Shown here piece after piece: positions 26,740-35,876 of a stretch of 53,349 bases of DNA. The notes below the pieces were generated by a model. The model saw only the letters and a program-made list of their open reading frames with translations, was not told the DNA's origin and did no database searches. How positions within the stretch are numbered: the first letter of the stretch is position 1; every line of letters begins with the position of its first letter. Source of the stretch: Bacteroidota bacterium (GTDB taxonomy: Bacteria > Bacteroidota > Bacteroidia > Chitinophagales > Chitinophagaceae); contig CANGFA010000017.1 in the NCBI GenBank assembly GCA_947453145.1, positions 1-53,349 of the forward strand, in the 5' to 3' direction. A program made the translations under genes and the position numbers.

Positions 26740-28542
26740 TTAGTAACCCGGATTTTGTTTCATATTAAAATTCGCATCCAAAACCGGTTGAGGAATTGGA
26801 AGTAACTCCGATTTACCAGTTGTAAAGCCAGTTGCAAAACGAGACAAAGCAGTTGTATTAATAGCAGAACTCATCCATACCACCTTTGTAGTTCCAGTTG
26901 GAGCTGTTGAAGGTTCTTTGGTGTAAAATGAATTCGCCCAAGCAGCTTTATCGTCGGCAGTGCTATTGGTTTTAAAATACATGGACTGAGGTAAGTTAGC
27001 CCAAGCACCTGTTCTTGCACTCATCGCAGCCAAAGTTGTTTTTGTATTTGCTAATGTAGTTGCCAATAAATTCCAACGGATTAGGTCGTACTTTCTAATA
27101 CCCTCACCACCTAATTCCAAAGAACGCTCTTTAACTAAAGCAGTAAAGAAAGCCGATTTGGATAAGCCCGCTGGCAAGTCTACGGTTGCATCTGGAGTTG
27201 TAATAGATTTACCATATCCTCTTCTTCTTACTTTATTAATTGCATCATAAGCTGCTGCAGTAGGACCGTTTAATTCATTTGCCGCTTCTGCATACATTAA
27301 CAATACATCAGCATATCTTATAATTTGCCATTTTAAACTTAAATATTGAACCGCATCATTTGGAGCAATCGCAGGACTAGAAATCCAGTCTCTACGATAT
27401 TTACCATCATTGATTGCTGTAATTGCTTGACCCACTTTAGTAGATCCATCTGCATTCACATTGTAAGCTGCACAAGTAACATCTCTTCTTAAATCGGTTG
27501 AGTCAAATGTATAAAAATAAGAAGGCAATACGTTGATACTTACGTTACCATAACTACCTACTTTAGGACCATTGTAGTAACCCAATTTAGTATCTGCGAC
27601 ACCTGTTCTTCCTGTAGCACTTGCTTGGAACATTAATTCTCCGTCAGGATCATTGGAAACCCTTGCACCCACTTGGTCTTTCCACAAGCCTCTAAAACTT
27701 GCATTTAATCCATGTTGACCCGAAGCAATAATGTCCGCACATTCGTCCATTGCAATTTTATAATAAATCGCAGGGTCAGAACCTTGCGTCATTTGTCCAT
27801 TTTTTCTTAAAGAATAACCAGCTCTGTATAATGCAATTCTTGCTCTTAACGCTTTAACCGCTCCTTTAGTAATACGCTCGTCTAAAGGATCGCCAATAGA
27901 AGCTACGTCTTTTTTCCAAGGCACTAAGTCCGAAGCCACTTTCAAATCTTTTAATAAAACTTCATATAAAGCGTCTCTGTCTGTTGCAGATGGAAAAGGG
28001 TTTGCTCCTGCATTATTAGCAGCCGAAGTAAAGTGCGATGGCAAATCACCCCAGTTTCTAATACCCTCTAAATAAAATTGTGCACGTAGGGTTAATGCTT
28101 CACCATATAAGCGTTGTAATTGTTTTTTCTGTTGGTCCGTACCTTTTGTATACATTTCCATTGCTGGAATATTGTCAATACAGTTATTCGCAAATTCAAT
28201 CCCAGTAAAAATTTGATTAAATGGATTGGTAATTTGAGCATTACCAGAAGTAGCACTATATCGTGCAATATCACGACGGTCATTATCGGCAGCGCCCGTA
28301 GGTCCTTGCATTTCATCGTTATCCACTGGATAATATAAACTTAAACGAATTCCATAACCCGCGTCACCTACCAAGCGGCTATATACCGAAGCAACAGCTT
28401 TGGTTGCACTAGACACATCGTTAAATACAACGTCGGTACTTAATTCGGTAATTGGCTTTTGGTCCAAATATTTTTGACAGCCAGTAAGTGCTGCAATGGG
28501 AAGCAATAAAGCTAAAATGTATTTGAAAGATTTATTAGACAT
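26740..28542 (-). CDS. susD: SusD/RagB-family glycan-binding outer-membrane lipoprotein
   Basis: 600 residues. The lipoprotein signal is MSNKSFKYILALLLPIAALTG followed by Cys22. The body is SusD/RagB: the N-terminal YLDQKPITELSTDVVFND, the tetratricopeptide-like helices with ALRARIALYRAGY, and the C-terminal LSLKWQIIRYADVLLMYAEAAN, KVRRRGYG and FTALVKERSLELGGEGIRKYDLIRWN. It would bind glycan at the cell surface and hand it to SusC. It follows susC by 26 bases. The substrate is inferred as pectin fragments from the downstream enzymes. Confidence 0.97.
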   Translation of the reverse strand: MSNKSFKYILALLLPIAALTGCQKYLDQKPITELSTDVVFNDVSSATKAVASVYSRLVGDAGYGIRLSLYYPVDNDEMQGPTGAADNDRRDIARYSATSGNAQITNPFNQIFTGIEFANNCIDNIPAMEMYTKGTDQQKKQLQRLYGEALTLRAQFYLEGIRNWGDLPSHFTSAANNAGANPFPSATDRDALYEVLLKDLKVASDLVPWKKDVASIGDPLDERITKGAVKALRARIALYRAGYSLRKNGQMTQGSDPAIYYKIAMDECADIIASGQHGLNASFRGLWKDQVGARVSNDPDGELMFQASATGRTGVADTKLGYYNGPKVGSYGNVSINVLPSYFYTFDSTDLRRDVTCAAYNVNADGSTKVGQAITAINDGKYRRDWISSPAIAPNDAVQYLSLKWQIIRYADVLLMYAEAANELNGPTAAAYDAINKVRRRGYGKSITTPDATVDLPAGLSKSAFFTALVKERSLELGGEGIRKYDLIRWNLLATTLANTKTTLAAMSARTGAWANLPQSMYFKTNSTADDKAAWANSFYTKEPSTAPTGTTKVVWMSSAINTTALSRFATGFTTGKSELLPIPQPVLDANFNMKQNPGY

Positions 28543-28568
28543 AACTAAAATTTTAAAATATTTTTTGA

Positions 28569-31500
28569 TTAAAATGTTGCATTTATACCAAAAATGAATG
28601 ATCTACTTTTTGGATAAGCCGAGTAATCTAAACCAGGAGTTAAACCACTATTAGATACACTCACTTCTGGGTCGTAGCCAGTGTATTTTGTAAACACAGC
28701 TAAATTATTCCCAGTTAAGTAGAATCTCAATTTGCTAATTTTAAGTTTTGATAATTGTTTAGTGCTAACGGTATGGCCAATAGTAACGTTGTTAATTCTT
28801 AAGAAAGAGCCGTCTTCCATAGCCCATGAAGATGGATAAAATGCACCAGCACTTTTAAGTGGTTGCCAAATATTGGAATATAAATTGTTGCTATATAAAT
28901 AAGCAGGATCTACTCCAACTACTTGACCCGCGGAATTCACAGACTGCAACACGGCACCTGTTGGTGAAACAGTTCTCCAACGATCCTTCATAATAGAAAG
29001 CATATTTGCGTTATTGGTATAACCATTGGTAAGCTCTACCTTGTTTGCATTGTAAATAGTATTTCCGTAAACAAAATTTACAAATACACTCATGTCCCAA
29101 TTTTTATAAGTAAACTGGTTATTGATACCACCTGTAAATTTAGGATTCGGATTGCCAATTATTTTTCTATCGTTGTTTAAATCAATTTTACCATCTCCGT
29201 TTAAATCTAAATATTTAATCGAACCTGGTTGGATAGTTCCAATAATACCGGAGTTATTTACTACCCCTGCTTTTAAGGTATACACACCGGTTGCAGCATT
29301 ATAATCAAAATCATATGGACGATAAATGCCGTCCGCAACTAGACCATACATAGCACCCACGGGTTGTCCAATTTTGATAATGTAGTCAGTTGGCTGACCC
29401 GAAACACCCCAGCTTGCAGCAGGATAAAAATATTGTTGGTTTACACCCAACGCTTCCACTGAATTTGTATTGAATGAAATATTAAAATTAGCATTCCAAG
29501 TGAAATCTTTTTTAGACACTAATAAAGCACCTAAACTAATCTCAACACCTTTATTATTTGTCTTACCAATATTTTGCAATTGAGTTGAATAACCGTAAGT
29601 TGAAGCGATAGGTACATTTAATAATAAATTACTTGAGCTATTATTATATACATCTACGCTTAAATTAAATCTTTTTAAGAAACTAATGTCAACACCGTAG
29701 TTTCTGTTAATGGTAGACTCCCATAATAAATTGGGGTTCACTAAAGAAGCAGAAGAGTATCCATAAATAGTTTGTCCACCCAATCCATAATAGTAAGAAC
29801 CATTATTATTAAAGGTGCTCAAATATAAATAGTCTTGGATACGGTTATTACCTACCGTACCATATCCTACTCTTAATTTCATATCATTAATAAAATCTAC
29901 ATTTTCTAAGAACTTCTCTTTCTTAATTCTCCATGCAAAAGATCCTGAAGGGAAAGAACCCCAACGATTGTTTTCAGAAAATTTAGATGCTCCGTCGTAA
30001 CGAACATTGGCGCTAAATAAATATTTATCCTTGTAAGAGTATGTCATTCTACTAAAAAAGGACATGCTGGTATACTTGCTCTTTTGCAATTTAGGATAAC
30101 CGGCAAATGAAGTACCTGTTACTTTATATACAGTTGCATCATATGCATTGGTTCCGTTTGGATATAATTTAAATAAAGCATTTGATGTATATGAATCCAA
30201 TTGATAAGTTTCCTCTCCCACTAATACACTAAAATTATGTTTATCGTTACTTATATTATATGCCAACACATTCGAGTTGGTTAAGGAAGTACCTTGAATG
30301 GTATCCTTACTCATAATTGGTTTTTTAGAACCTTGTAATACTGAATAAGGAGTAACAGAATCGCTGAATTTTCTATCCACTACAAAGTTGTCATTGTATC
30401 CAAAAGTAGAAGTGAATGATAAGTTCTTAAGAATATTGTACGCTAAATTTACCGTTACATTCTTAACCTCAGTAGATTTTCTACGATATTCTTGATCGGC
30501 TAATTCCAAAGGATTAACTAAGTTTAAACCGTTACCCACCGCAGGATCTGCAATTGGATCGGGATCGTCTAAATTTTGATTTGGAGATAAATAAGGTTTA
30601 TATCTTATCGCGTTTCTTAATCTATTGTATGAAGTACCTTGATCACTTGAAACCCCTGCGCCCATTACTTCTTGATAATTATATCTTGTAGATAAGCCAA
30701 TTTTTAATTTTTGAATTGGCGTATATTCAATTTTACCTGTGATAATACCTCTTCTTAATTTTGAATTTCTTACAATGGCTTTATCATCGTTGGTTGTTAC
30801 ACCAAAATTGTAGGTCAATTTTTTACTACCTCCCACTACGGAAAGATTATTGGATGAGGAAATACCCGTGTTTCCAAAAACCTCTTTTTGCCAATCTACA
30901 GGATTAACAGATTTTAAAGATTCCAAATTTGCAAAAGAACCAAAGTTCTTTACAAAAGAGGCGCTATCTGTTGAATTACCTATTGCTCTTTCATATTGAT
31001 AAACACCGTATTCATAGGGAGACAAAACGTCTAATTTTTTAGCTAGCTCTTTTACACCATAAAAAGCGTTATAGCTCACTTGCATTTTACCTTGTCTTCC
31101 TTTTTTAGTGGTAATTACTATAACACCGTTTGCACCACGTGCACCATAAATAGCAGTCGCAGCAGCATCTTTTAACACATCAATAGACTGAATGTCCTGA
31201 GGAGCAATTAAGCTTAAGGCGTTTTCAACTTGCACCCCATCTAAAATATATAATGGAGAGTTATCACCGGTAATAGACATACCCCCTCTTACTCTAATTC
31301 TAACAGCAGCGTCAGGAGAACCTTCCGCGGTTGAAGCGGTAACCCCAGCTAAACGACCATTTAAAGCTTCGGCAGCAGAAGTTAAAGGCACATCTTTTAA
31401 ATCTTTAGCACTAATTGATGCAACTGAGGCCAACACATCTTTTCTTCTCACAGACTGATAACCAATCACAACTACCTCGTCTAAGCTTGCACTTGTTTTA

Positions 31501-31778
31501 GTTAGTTGAATTTTTATTGGATTCGCATCTGTAATTTTTTTATCCAAGTTATTATAGCCTACATAGCTAAAAGTTAAGGTAGCACCGGATTCAACGCCAA
31601 TTTGGAATGCTCCATCATTGTTGGATTGCACCCCTTTATTTGAACCTTTCACTTTAATGGATACTCCAACCAAAGGAGCCCCAGTTTCATCCGTAACTTT
31701 ACCGGTTACAGTCATGTTTTGTGCAAATAACCCAATAGTAGAAAGGGTTAGCAAAAAACCCAATACAAGATTTTTCAT
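28569..31778 (-). CDS. susC: SusC-family TonB-dependent outer-membrane transporter
   Basis: About 1069 residues if started at the ATG at 31778 (MKNLVLGFLLTLSTIGLFAQ, a normal signal peptide). The frame extends 13 codons upstream to 31817, but that stretch is not signal-like and contains a leader hairpin. Domains in order: carboxypeptidase-regulatory-like domain (VTGKVTDETGAPLVGVSIKV), a TonB-box-like segment (DEVVVIGYQ), a plug with PLYILDGVQV and SIDVLKDAAATAIYGARGANGVI, then the beta-barrel ending in ATF. It imports oligosaccharides with SusD using TonB energy. It is the first gene of the pectin run, behind a promoter overlapping the shared operator motif. Confidence 0.97.
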   Translation of the reverse strand: MKNLVLGFLLTLSTIGLFAQNMTVTGKVTDETGAPLVGVSIKVKGSNKGVQSNNDGAFQIGVESGATLTFSYVGYNNLDKKITDANPIKIQLTKTSASLDEVVVIGYQSVRRKDVLASVASISAKDLKDVPLTSAAEALNGRLAGVTASTAEGSPDAAVRIRVRGGMSITGDNSPLYILDGVQVENALSLIAPQDIQSIDVLKDAAATAIYGARGANGVIVITTKKGRQGKMQVSYNAFYGVKELAKKLDVLSPYEYGVYQYERAIGNSTDSASFVKNFGSFANLESLKSVNPVDWQKEVFGNTGISSSNNLSVVGGSKKLTYNFGVTTNDDKAIVRNSKLRRGIITGKIEYTPIQKLKIGLSTRYNYQEVMGAGVSSDQGTSYNRLRNAIRYKPYLSPNQNLDDPDPIADPAVGNGLNLVNPLELADQEYRRKSTEVKNVTVNLAYNILKNLSFTSTFGYNDNFVVDRKFSDSVTPYSVLQGSKKPIMSKDTIQGTSLTNSNVLAYNISNDKHNFSVLVGEETYQLDSYTSNALFKLYPNGTNAYDATVYKVTGTSFAGYPKLQKSKYTSMSFFSRMTYSYKDKYLFSANVRYDGASKFSENNRWGSFPSGSFAWRIKKEKFLENVDFINDMKLRVGYGTVGNNRIQDYLYLSTFNNNGSYYYGLGGQTIYGYSSASLVNPNLLWESTINRNYGVDISFLKRFNLSVDVYNNSSSNLLLNVPIASTYGYSTQLQNIGKTNNKGVEISLGALLVSKKDFTWNANFNISFNTNSVEALGVNQQYFYPAASWGVSGQPTDYIIKIGQPVGAMYGLVADGIYRPYDFDYNAATGVYTLKAGVVNNSGIIGTIQPGSIKYLDLNGDGKIDLNNDRKIIGNPNPKFTGGINNQFTYKNWDMSVFVNFVYGNTIYNANKVELTNGYTNNANMLSIMKDRWRTVSPTGAVLQSVNSAGQVVGVDPAYLYSNNLYSNIWQPLKSAGAFYPSSWAMEDGSFLRINNVTIGHTVSTKQLSKLKISKLRFYLTGNNLAVFTKYTGYDPEVSVSNSGLTPGLDYSAYPKSRSFIFGINATF

Positions 31779-31800
31779 ATAAGCAATTAGTTTAGCAATC

Positions 31801-31817
31801 ATGGCCAAAATGGCCAT
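31801..31817 (-). promoter_or_regulatory. Leader hairpin in the susC 5' region
   Basis: ATGGCC and GGCCAT flank a 5-base loop 23 to 39 bases upstream of the preferred susC ATG. Each arm contains TGGCCA, itself a palindrome, so the site is also a short direct repeat. It lies in the predicted untranslated leader and could affect translation or bind a regulator. Confidence 0.35.
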
Positions 31818-31855
31818 TAAATCGTATACAAGTCTATTTATATTAACTTAAATTT

Positions 31856-31895
31856 CACATTTAATTAATGTATTTATTTACGCAAACGATACCGG
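31856..31895 (-). promoter_or_regulatory. susC promoter overlapped by the shared operator motif
   Basis: The - strand carries TTTG at 31886-31883 and TAAATGTG at 31863-31856, separated by 19 bases. This fits the Bacteroidota promoter pattern (TTTG, then TAnnTTTG with one mismatch). The 19-base motif TTTACGCAAACGATACCGG (+ strand, 31877-31895) covers the TTTG element and is identical to 22010-22028 beside the LacI-family gene. Repression by that regulator is the simplest reading. Confidence 0.6.
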
Positions 31896-32002
31896 TAAAT
31901 GCCTTATTCCACTAAAATTGTTCAATTCCTTCAAATCCTTAAATAGCTTAGGTTTAAAAGGGAATTTAACCCTATGAAAATAAAAATAATAGTGTAGGGT
32001 AA

Positions 32003-32782
32003 CTATTGAATATGCTCTTTAGTTGGTTGTTTTTTTCTAAAGTCAATGGTATTAAAAACCGACACTCTTAAAACATCCGATTTCAAGTACTTATCTGGGG
32101 CATTGTATTTTTGATATAAGTTGGTATAGCCCAATTGTAAAATATTAGTCTTGTTCATATAATAGTAAAATCCAAGAAAAAAGCGGTTTTGGTCAAAAGT
32201 GTTGTACACAATATTTTTCCCAAAATTTAAATACAGCTCTTCCGAAGTGACAAAGGACAAGGATCCCTTTTCGTATTTATGTTTCATATTAAAAGGAAAC
32301 TGCGCTAATAAATAATACCTAACCCTTGTACTTTGGTCATAGCTTCCTGTAGCTAATTTATTTTGAACGTTTTCTTTAAAACGATCTTCCACCCTTAACC
32401 ATTGAATCCATTTTGAATAATGATTACTCGTATTTAATTGTATCATGGCCCAAGGGCGAAGCTCTGCAGTGTGATTTAAGTGTGATGCATTGGGATAAGC
32501 GTCTACATAAGTAAAGGCAGCCGTATATTTAAAATGATCGTTGGCAAAATAAGAACCTCCTGCTGTATATTCCCCTGCATTTTTATCATGTGTGTATCCA
32601 TCAATTAATTTTAATTGTACGTCCAACCAACTTCCCCATTTTTCAGAATACCTGTTTTGATTTAAATAATCCCACCAAGACTCTTGTGCATGCGAGGTTT
32701 GCGCACTAATCTTAAGTGAAAAACTAAAAATAAATAAGCACAAAAAAAAGAGGTAGCGCATGAGTGAGCGCAATTTCCTCAA
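32003..32782 (-). CDS. DUF2490 family exported protein
   Basis: 259 residues. A signal peptide spans the start (MRYLFFLCLFIFSFSLKISAQ); the ATG at 32761 is an equally good start. The body matches DUF2490: SWWDYLNQNRYSEKWGSWLDVQ, then alternating beta-strands such as TAELRPWAMIQLN, LRVEDRFKENVQ and FDQNRFFLGFYYYMNKTNI. The pattern suggests a small outer-membrane beta-barrel. Function is unknown. It follows a terminator hairpin, so it probably has its own promoter, which I could not identify. Confidence 0.75.
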   Translation of the reverse strand: MRKLRSLMRYLFFLCLFIFSFSLKISAQTSHAQESWWDYLNQNRYSEKWGSWLDVQLKLIDGYTHDKNAGEYTAGGSYFANDHFKYTAAFTYVDAYPNASHLNHTAELRPWAMIQLNTSNHYSKWIQWLRVEDRFKENVQNKLATGSYDQSTRVRYYLLAQFPFNMKHKYEKGSLSFVTSEELYLNFGKNIVYNTFDQNRFFLGFYYYMNKTNILQLGYTNLYQKYNAPDKYLKSDVLRVSVFNTIDFRKKQPTKEHIQ

Positions 32783-32798
32783 TTTTTAAGAAAGGAGC

Positions 32799-32830
32799 AA
32801 AAAAAAGGTCACCCAATTGAGTGACCTTTT
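32799..32830 (-). terminator. Intrinsic terminator after the duplicated-domain lipoprotein gene
   Basis: AAAAGGTCAC (32803-32812) and GTGACCTTTT (32821-32830) form a perfect 10-bp stem with an 8-base loop. On the - strand it is followed by eight T residues. It lies 26 bases past the stop of the lipoprotein gene and just upstream of the DUF2490 gene. Confidence 0.9.
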
Positions 32831-32856
32831 CAAACTTAATCAAAGTAAATGAAAAC

Positions 32857-33645
32857 TTACTTTTTAATGCGTTTGTAAGTCTTGAAATTAACAGTTTTAG
32901 CAGTGGTATCAGCAGTTTCTTGCGTATACTCATCAGCTCCATTAAATTTCAATTTAATATTATATTTCCCCATAGCTCCTTTAACGTTGGAGATATCTAA
33001 TTGCTCTGTTAATGCATCATTGTTTAATGTGAAAGTTCCGTGTCCTGCAAAATTAGAAACCTTTTTGGTTGCAGTGTCTGTGAACTTTGTAGCCCACATA
33101 AAATGGCCTGCATTATACACTTTGTATTCATTGTAAGTTCCCACTACGGTGTCCTTACCATTTTTTACATCTATACTTTTAGTTTGATGCCAAATACCAT
33201 CTAATGCAGAGGTACCTGTAGTAGAAACGGTAGTGTAGTCTTCTGTAAATTTATATTTTGTACCGCTTACTGTAATTTCAGGTATTACTTGAGTATATCC
33301 TTTTTCAGCAGCCGTAATATCTAATTTAACGCTAGAAGCAGTATCCAAAGAAATACTATTGTAAATATTTGATTCCGTAACAACATTACCAGTTTGAGTG
33401 TAAGAACCTATTCCAAATCCGCCAGAGGAATCTTTACTTAAAGCAATGTAAAAATATCCTTCGGGAGTGTATATTTTATATTGAATATCTCCATTTGCTG
33501 CCGTTTTTACGGTTTCCGTTTTACCGTCTGTAATCACTTGCTTATCTAATTTGTGCGCCCCTACTAAAGAGGTTGTTTTTGTTTCTTGCTTACAACCAAT
33601 GGCAATGGTAGCTAGGGCAAGTCCTACGTAAATAATTTTTTTCAT
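32857..33645 (-). CDS. Lipoprotein with two tandem lipocalin-like repeats
   Basis: 262 residues. The lipobox is TIAIGC (Cys18), so it is a membrane lipoprotein. The rest looks like one domain duplicated: about residues 28-135 (GAHKLDKQVITDGKTE, YKIYTPEGYFYIALSKDSSG, FGIGSYTQTGN) and about 148-255 (GIWHQTKSIDVKNGKDT, YKVYNAGHFMWATKFTDTAT, FAGHGTFTLNN). The beta-rich pattern resembles lipocalin-like domains in other Bacteroidota lipoproteins. Ligand and role are unknown. It is monocistronic: a divergent intergenic region lies upstream and a strong terminator downstream. Confidence 0.8.
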   Translation of the reverse strand: MKKIIYVGLALATIAIGCKQETKTTSLVGAHKLDKQVITDGKTETVKTAANGDIQYKIYTPEGYFYIALSKDSSGGFGIGSYTQTGNVVTESNIYNSISLDTASSVKLDITAAEKGYTQVIPEITVSGTKYKFTEDYTTVSTTGTSALDGIWHQTKSIDVKNGKDTVVGTYNEYKVYNAGHFMWATKFTDTATKKVSNFAGHGTFTLNNDALTEQLDISNVKGAMGKYNIKLKFNGADEYTQETADTTAKTVNFKTYKRIKK

Positions 33646-33749
33646 GTGGTTTAAATTTGATTCAATTTACCTAAATTTTCATCAAAATAGGATACGAACC
33701 ATTTGAAATTTGTTCCATATAATTAAAATTGAATGCCAAAGTGGAACAT

Positions 33750-33782
33750 TTTGGGCGTAATGGAAGGGAATGAGGATATTTG
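33750..33782 (+). promoter_or_regulatory. Candidate promoter for the FAD oxidoreductase-trmB run
   Basis: TTTG at 33750-33753 and GATATTTG at 33775-33782 (one mismatch to TAnnTTTG) are separated by 21 bases and end 18 bases before the ATG at 33801. A nearby inverted repeat (TGTTCCA 33711-33717, TGGAACA 33742-33748) overlaps the upstream side and could be an operator. Confidence 0.4.
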
Positions 33783-33800
33783 TGATATAAATTTACGGTT

Positions 33801-34961
33801 ATGGCAATATCATTATGGGAACAGTCCACCTATTATGCCCCAAAGGATGTAATAATTATTGGCTGTGGATTTGTGGGTTTATGGACGGCTTATGAACTCA
33901 TTCATAAAAATCCAAACTTAAATATCACTATACTGGAACGCGGGGTTATTCCATCCGGAGCAAGTACTCGCAATGCTGGTTTTAGCTGTTTTGGAAGCGT
34001 TTCGGAACTTATGTACGATGTGCAATTGATGGGCGAGGCCAATATGTTGGAGACCGTTAAGATGCGTTATGAAGGGTTACAAAGAATTCAAAAAGTATTT
34101 GGGAAAACTGAAATTGATTATGATCAATTTGGTGGATATGAATTATTTGAAGAAGATGGCAAATATGATATAAGTAAGTTAGATAGCGATATCGCCTACT
34201 TGAATAAAGTATTGGCACCTGTTTTAAAAACACCCAAGAAAAATGGAAAGTATCTTCCTATTTATTCCAACGAAACAAAGCAAATTAAAAAATTAGGATT
34301 TCAACAAATAAACGCTTTGGCTTATTGTCCTTTAGAAGGGCAATTAAATTCTGCCAAATTAGTATTGGCATTACAACAAGTTGTGCAAGCCAAGGGTGTA
34401 CAAATTTTATTTAATACCGAGGTTAAAAAATTTAAGTCTCATAAAAAGGGAGTAACCATTAAAACAAATTTAGAGGCGAGCTTAGAAACCAAACAATTAT
34501 TGATTTGCACCAATGGATTTGCAAAACAGTTATTACCAAAATTAGATGTAGTACCCGCAAGAGGACAGGTATTTGTAACCGAGCCCATTCCAAATCTTAA
34601 ATTCAAAGGCACTTTCCATTTTGACGAAGGCTTTTATTATTTCAGAAATGTAGGGAATAAATTGTTACTAGGTGGTGCGCGCAACAAAGATTTCAAAAAC
34701 GAAAAAACTACTTCCCTAGAAACATCTAAAGTTATTCAAAAAACATTAGAAGAGTTTATGATGAAACGTATATTACCCAAAGGAGCTAAGAAGCCTAAAA
34801 TAGAATTAAGATGGAGCGGGACTATGGGCATGGGAAAAATTAAAAAGCCAATTATCCAAGAATTACAACCCAATGTTTACTGCGCTTTACGCATGAGTGG
34901 AATGGGTGTAGCTATTGCGCCAATTGTTGCAAAGAAGGCAGTTGAATTAATGAAACATTAA
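33801..34961 (+). CDS. FAD-dependent oxidoreductase (DAO family)
   Basis: 386 residues. The N-terminal dinucleotide fold is DVIIIGCGFVG (Gly21, Gly23, Gly26) and the following acidic strand end is TILERG. GASTRNAGFSCFG matches the FAD-contacting block of glycine oxidase/D-amino-acid oxidase-like enzymes. The C-terminal RWSGTMGMG and CALRMSGMGVAIAPIVAKKA are also family-like. It would oxidise an amine or amino acid, but the substrate cannot be read from sequence. No signal peptide, so cytoplasmic. It is 30 bases upstream of trmB and probably co-transcribed. Confidence 0.85.
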   Translation: MAISLWEQSTYYAPKDVIIIGCGFVGLWTAYELIHKNPNLNITILERGVIPSGASTRNAGFSCFGSVSELMYDVQLMGEANMLETVKMRYEGLQRIQKVFGKTEIDYDQFGGYELFEEDGKYDISKLDSDIAYLNKVLAPVLKTPKKNGKYLPIYSNETKQIKKLGFQQINALAYCPLEGQLNSAKLVLALQQVVQAKGVQILFNTEVKKFKSHKKGVTIKTNLEASLETKQLLICTNGFAKQLLPKLDVVPARGQVFVTEPIPNLKFKGTFHFDEGFYYFRNVGNKLLLGGARNKDFKNEKTTSLETSKVIQKTLEEFMMKRILPKGAKKPKIELRWSGTMGMGKIKKPIIQELQPNVYCALRMSGMGVAIAPIVAKKAVELMKH

Positions 34962-34991
34962 ATCGCTTCAACTAATTAGTATCTTTACAAC

Positions 34992-35843
34992 ATGGGGCAG
35001 AAAAAATTAATCAAGTTTGCAGCAATAAAAGAATATGAAAATGTATTGGAATATCCGCAGGGTATGCCTGGTAAATGGAATGCCTTTTTTCAGGAACTTG
35101 CAAAGGGTACCAATAATATTTCATTGGATGATTTAGCCATTTCGCAAAAGGCAATAAACACCACCCCTTCAGCCGCAGAAATTACAAAACCCCTAGTATT
35201 AGAACTTGCTTGCGGCCGTGGGGAATACGCAGTAGGTTTAGCACGCATGTATGCCAATCAAAATTTTGTAGGATTGGATTTGAAAGGAAACAGAATTTGG
35301 AAAGGAGCAAGTATTGCGAATAGAGATGGATTAAAACATGTAGCATTCGTAAGAACACAAATTGACCAAGTAACCCAATACTTTTCCAAGGACGAAGTAA
35401 GTGAAATATGGATCACCTTCCCCGATCCACAATTAAGATTATCTAAAGCAAAAAAACGATTAACGCATCCTAAGTTTTTACGCTTATACCAACAGTTTTT
35501 ACAGCCTGGTGGTATTGTACATTTAAAAACGGATAGCCCTAATTTATACCTGTTTACCAAAACAGTGATTGAATTATTCGGACTTACTTTAATTACCTCA
35601 ACCGATGATTTGTATAGTACTGCATTTATGCAATCTGATAAATGGGATGACCGATATGCAATTAAAACTTATTATGAGGGTCTTAATATTGCAAGCAGCA
35701 ATCGCATTCACTATATTCAATTTAAATTAGACAAAGAGCTTCCAGTTGAATTAGATGAAAAATTAAAAGAGCTCATCACCGCATTTGAAGTAACTGAAAC
35801 GCATGAAAGTTTAGCCCGAAATGGTAAACAAGCCATGGAATAA
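34992..35843 (+). CDS. trmB: tRNA (guanine-N7-)-methyltransferase, extended form
   Basis: 283 residues, longer than the usual 210-240. It methylates G46 in the tRNA variable loop using S-adenosylmethionine. The Bacteroidota-type opening (EYPQGMPGKWNAFF), the SAM-binding block LVLELACGRGEYAVGLAR and GLDLKGNRIWKGA, the catalytic-region block ITFPDPQLRLSKAKKRLTHP, and HLKTDSPNLY are all present. The extra length is an insertion at about residues 36-65 (Asn/Ala/Ser-rich), ahead of the SAM motif, and a C-terminal tail of about 35 residues. The core looks intact, so activity is expected. Confidence 0.93.
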   Translation: MGQKKLIKFAAIKEYENVLEYPQGMPGKWNAFFQELAKGTNNISLDDLAISQKAINTTPSAAEITKPLVLELACGRGEYAVGLARMYANQNFVGLDLKGNRIWKGASIANRDGLKHVAFVRTQIDQVTQYFSKDEVSEIWITFPDPQLRLSKAKKRLTHPKFLRLYQQFLQPGGIVHLKTDSPNLYLFTKTVIELFGLTLITSTDDLYSTAFMQSDKWDDRYAIKTYYEGLNIASSNRIHYIQFKLDKELPVELDEKLKELITAFEVTETHESLARNGKQAME

Positions 35844-35876
35844 ATTGTTATAGAAGAGCATATTAAAAAAGCGAGC

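Noticed and set aside
31951..31975. Possible hairpin (AGGG...CCCT) between susC and the DUF2490 gene
   Set aside because: The stem is only 4 bp with mismatches and lacks a U-run, so I do not call a terminator for the DUF2490 gene.
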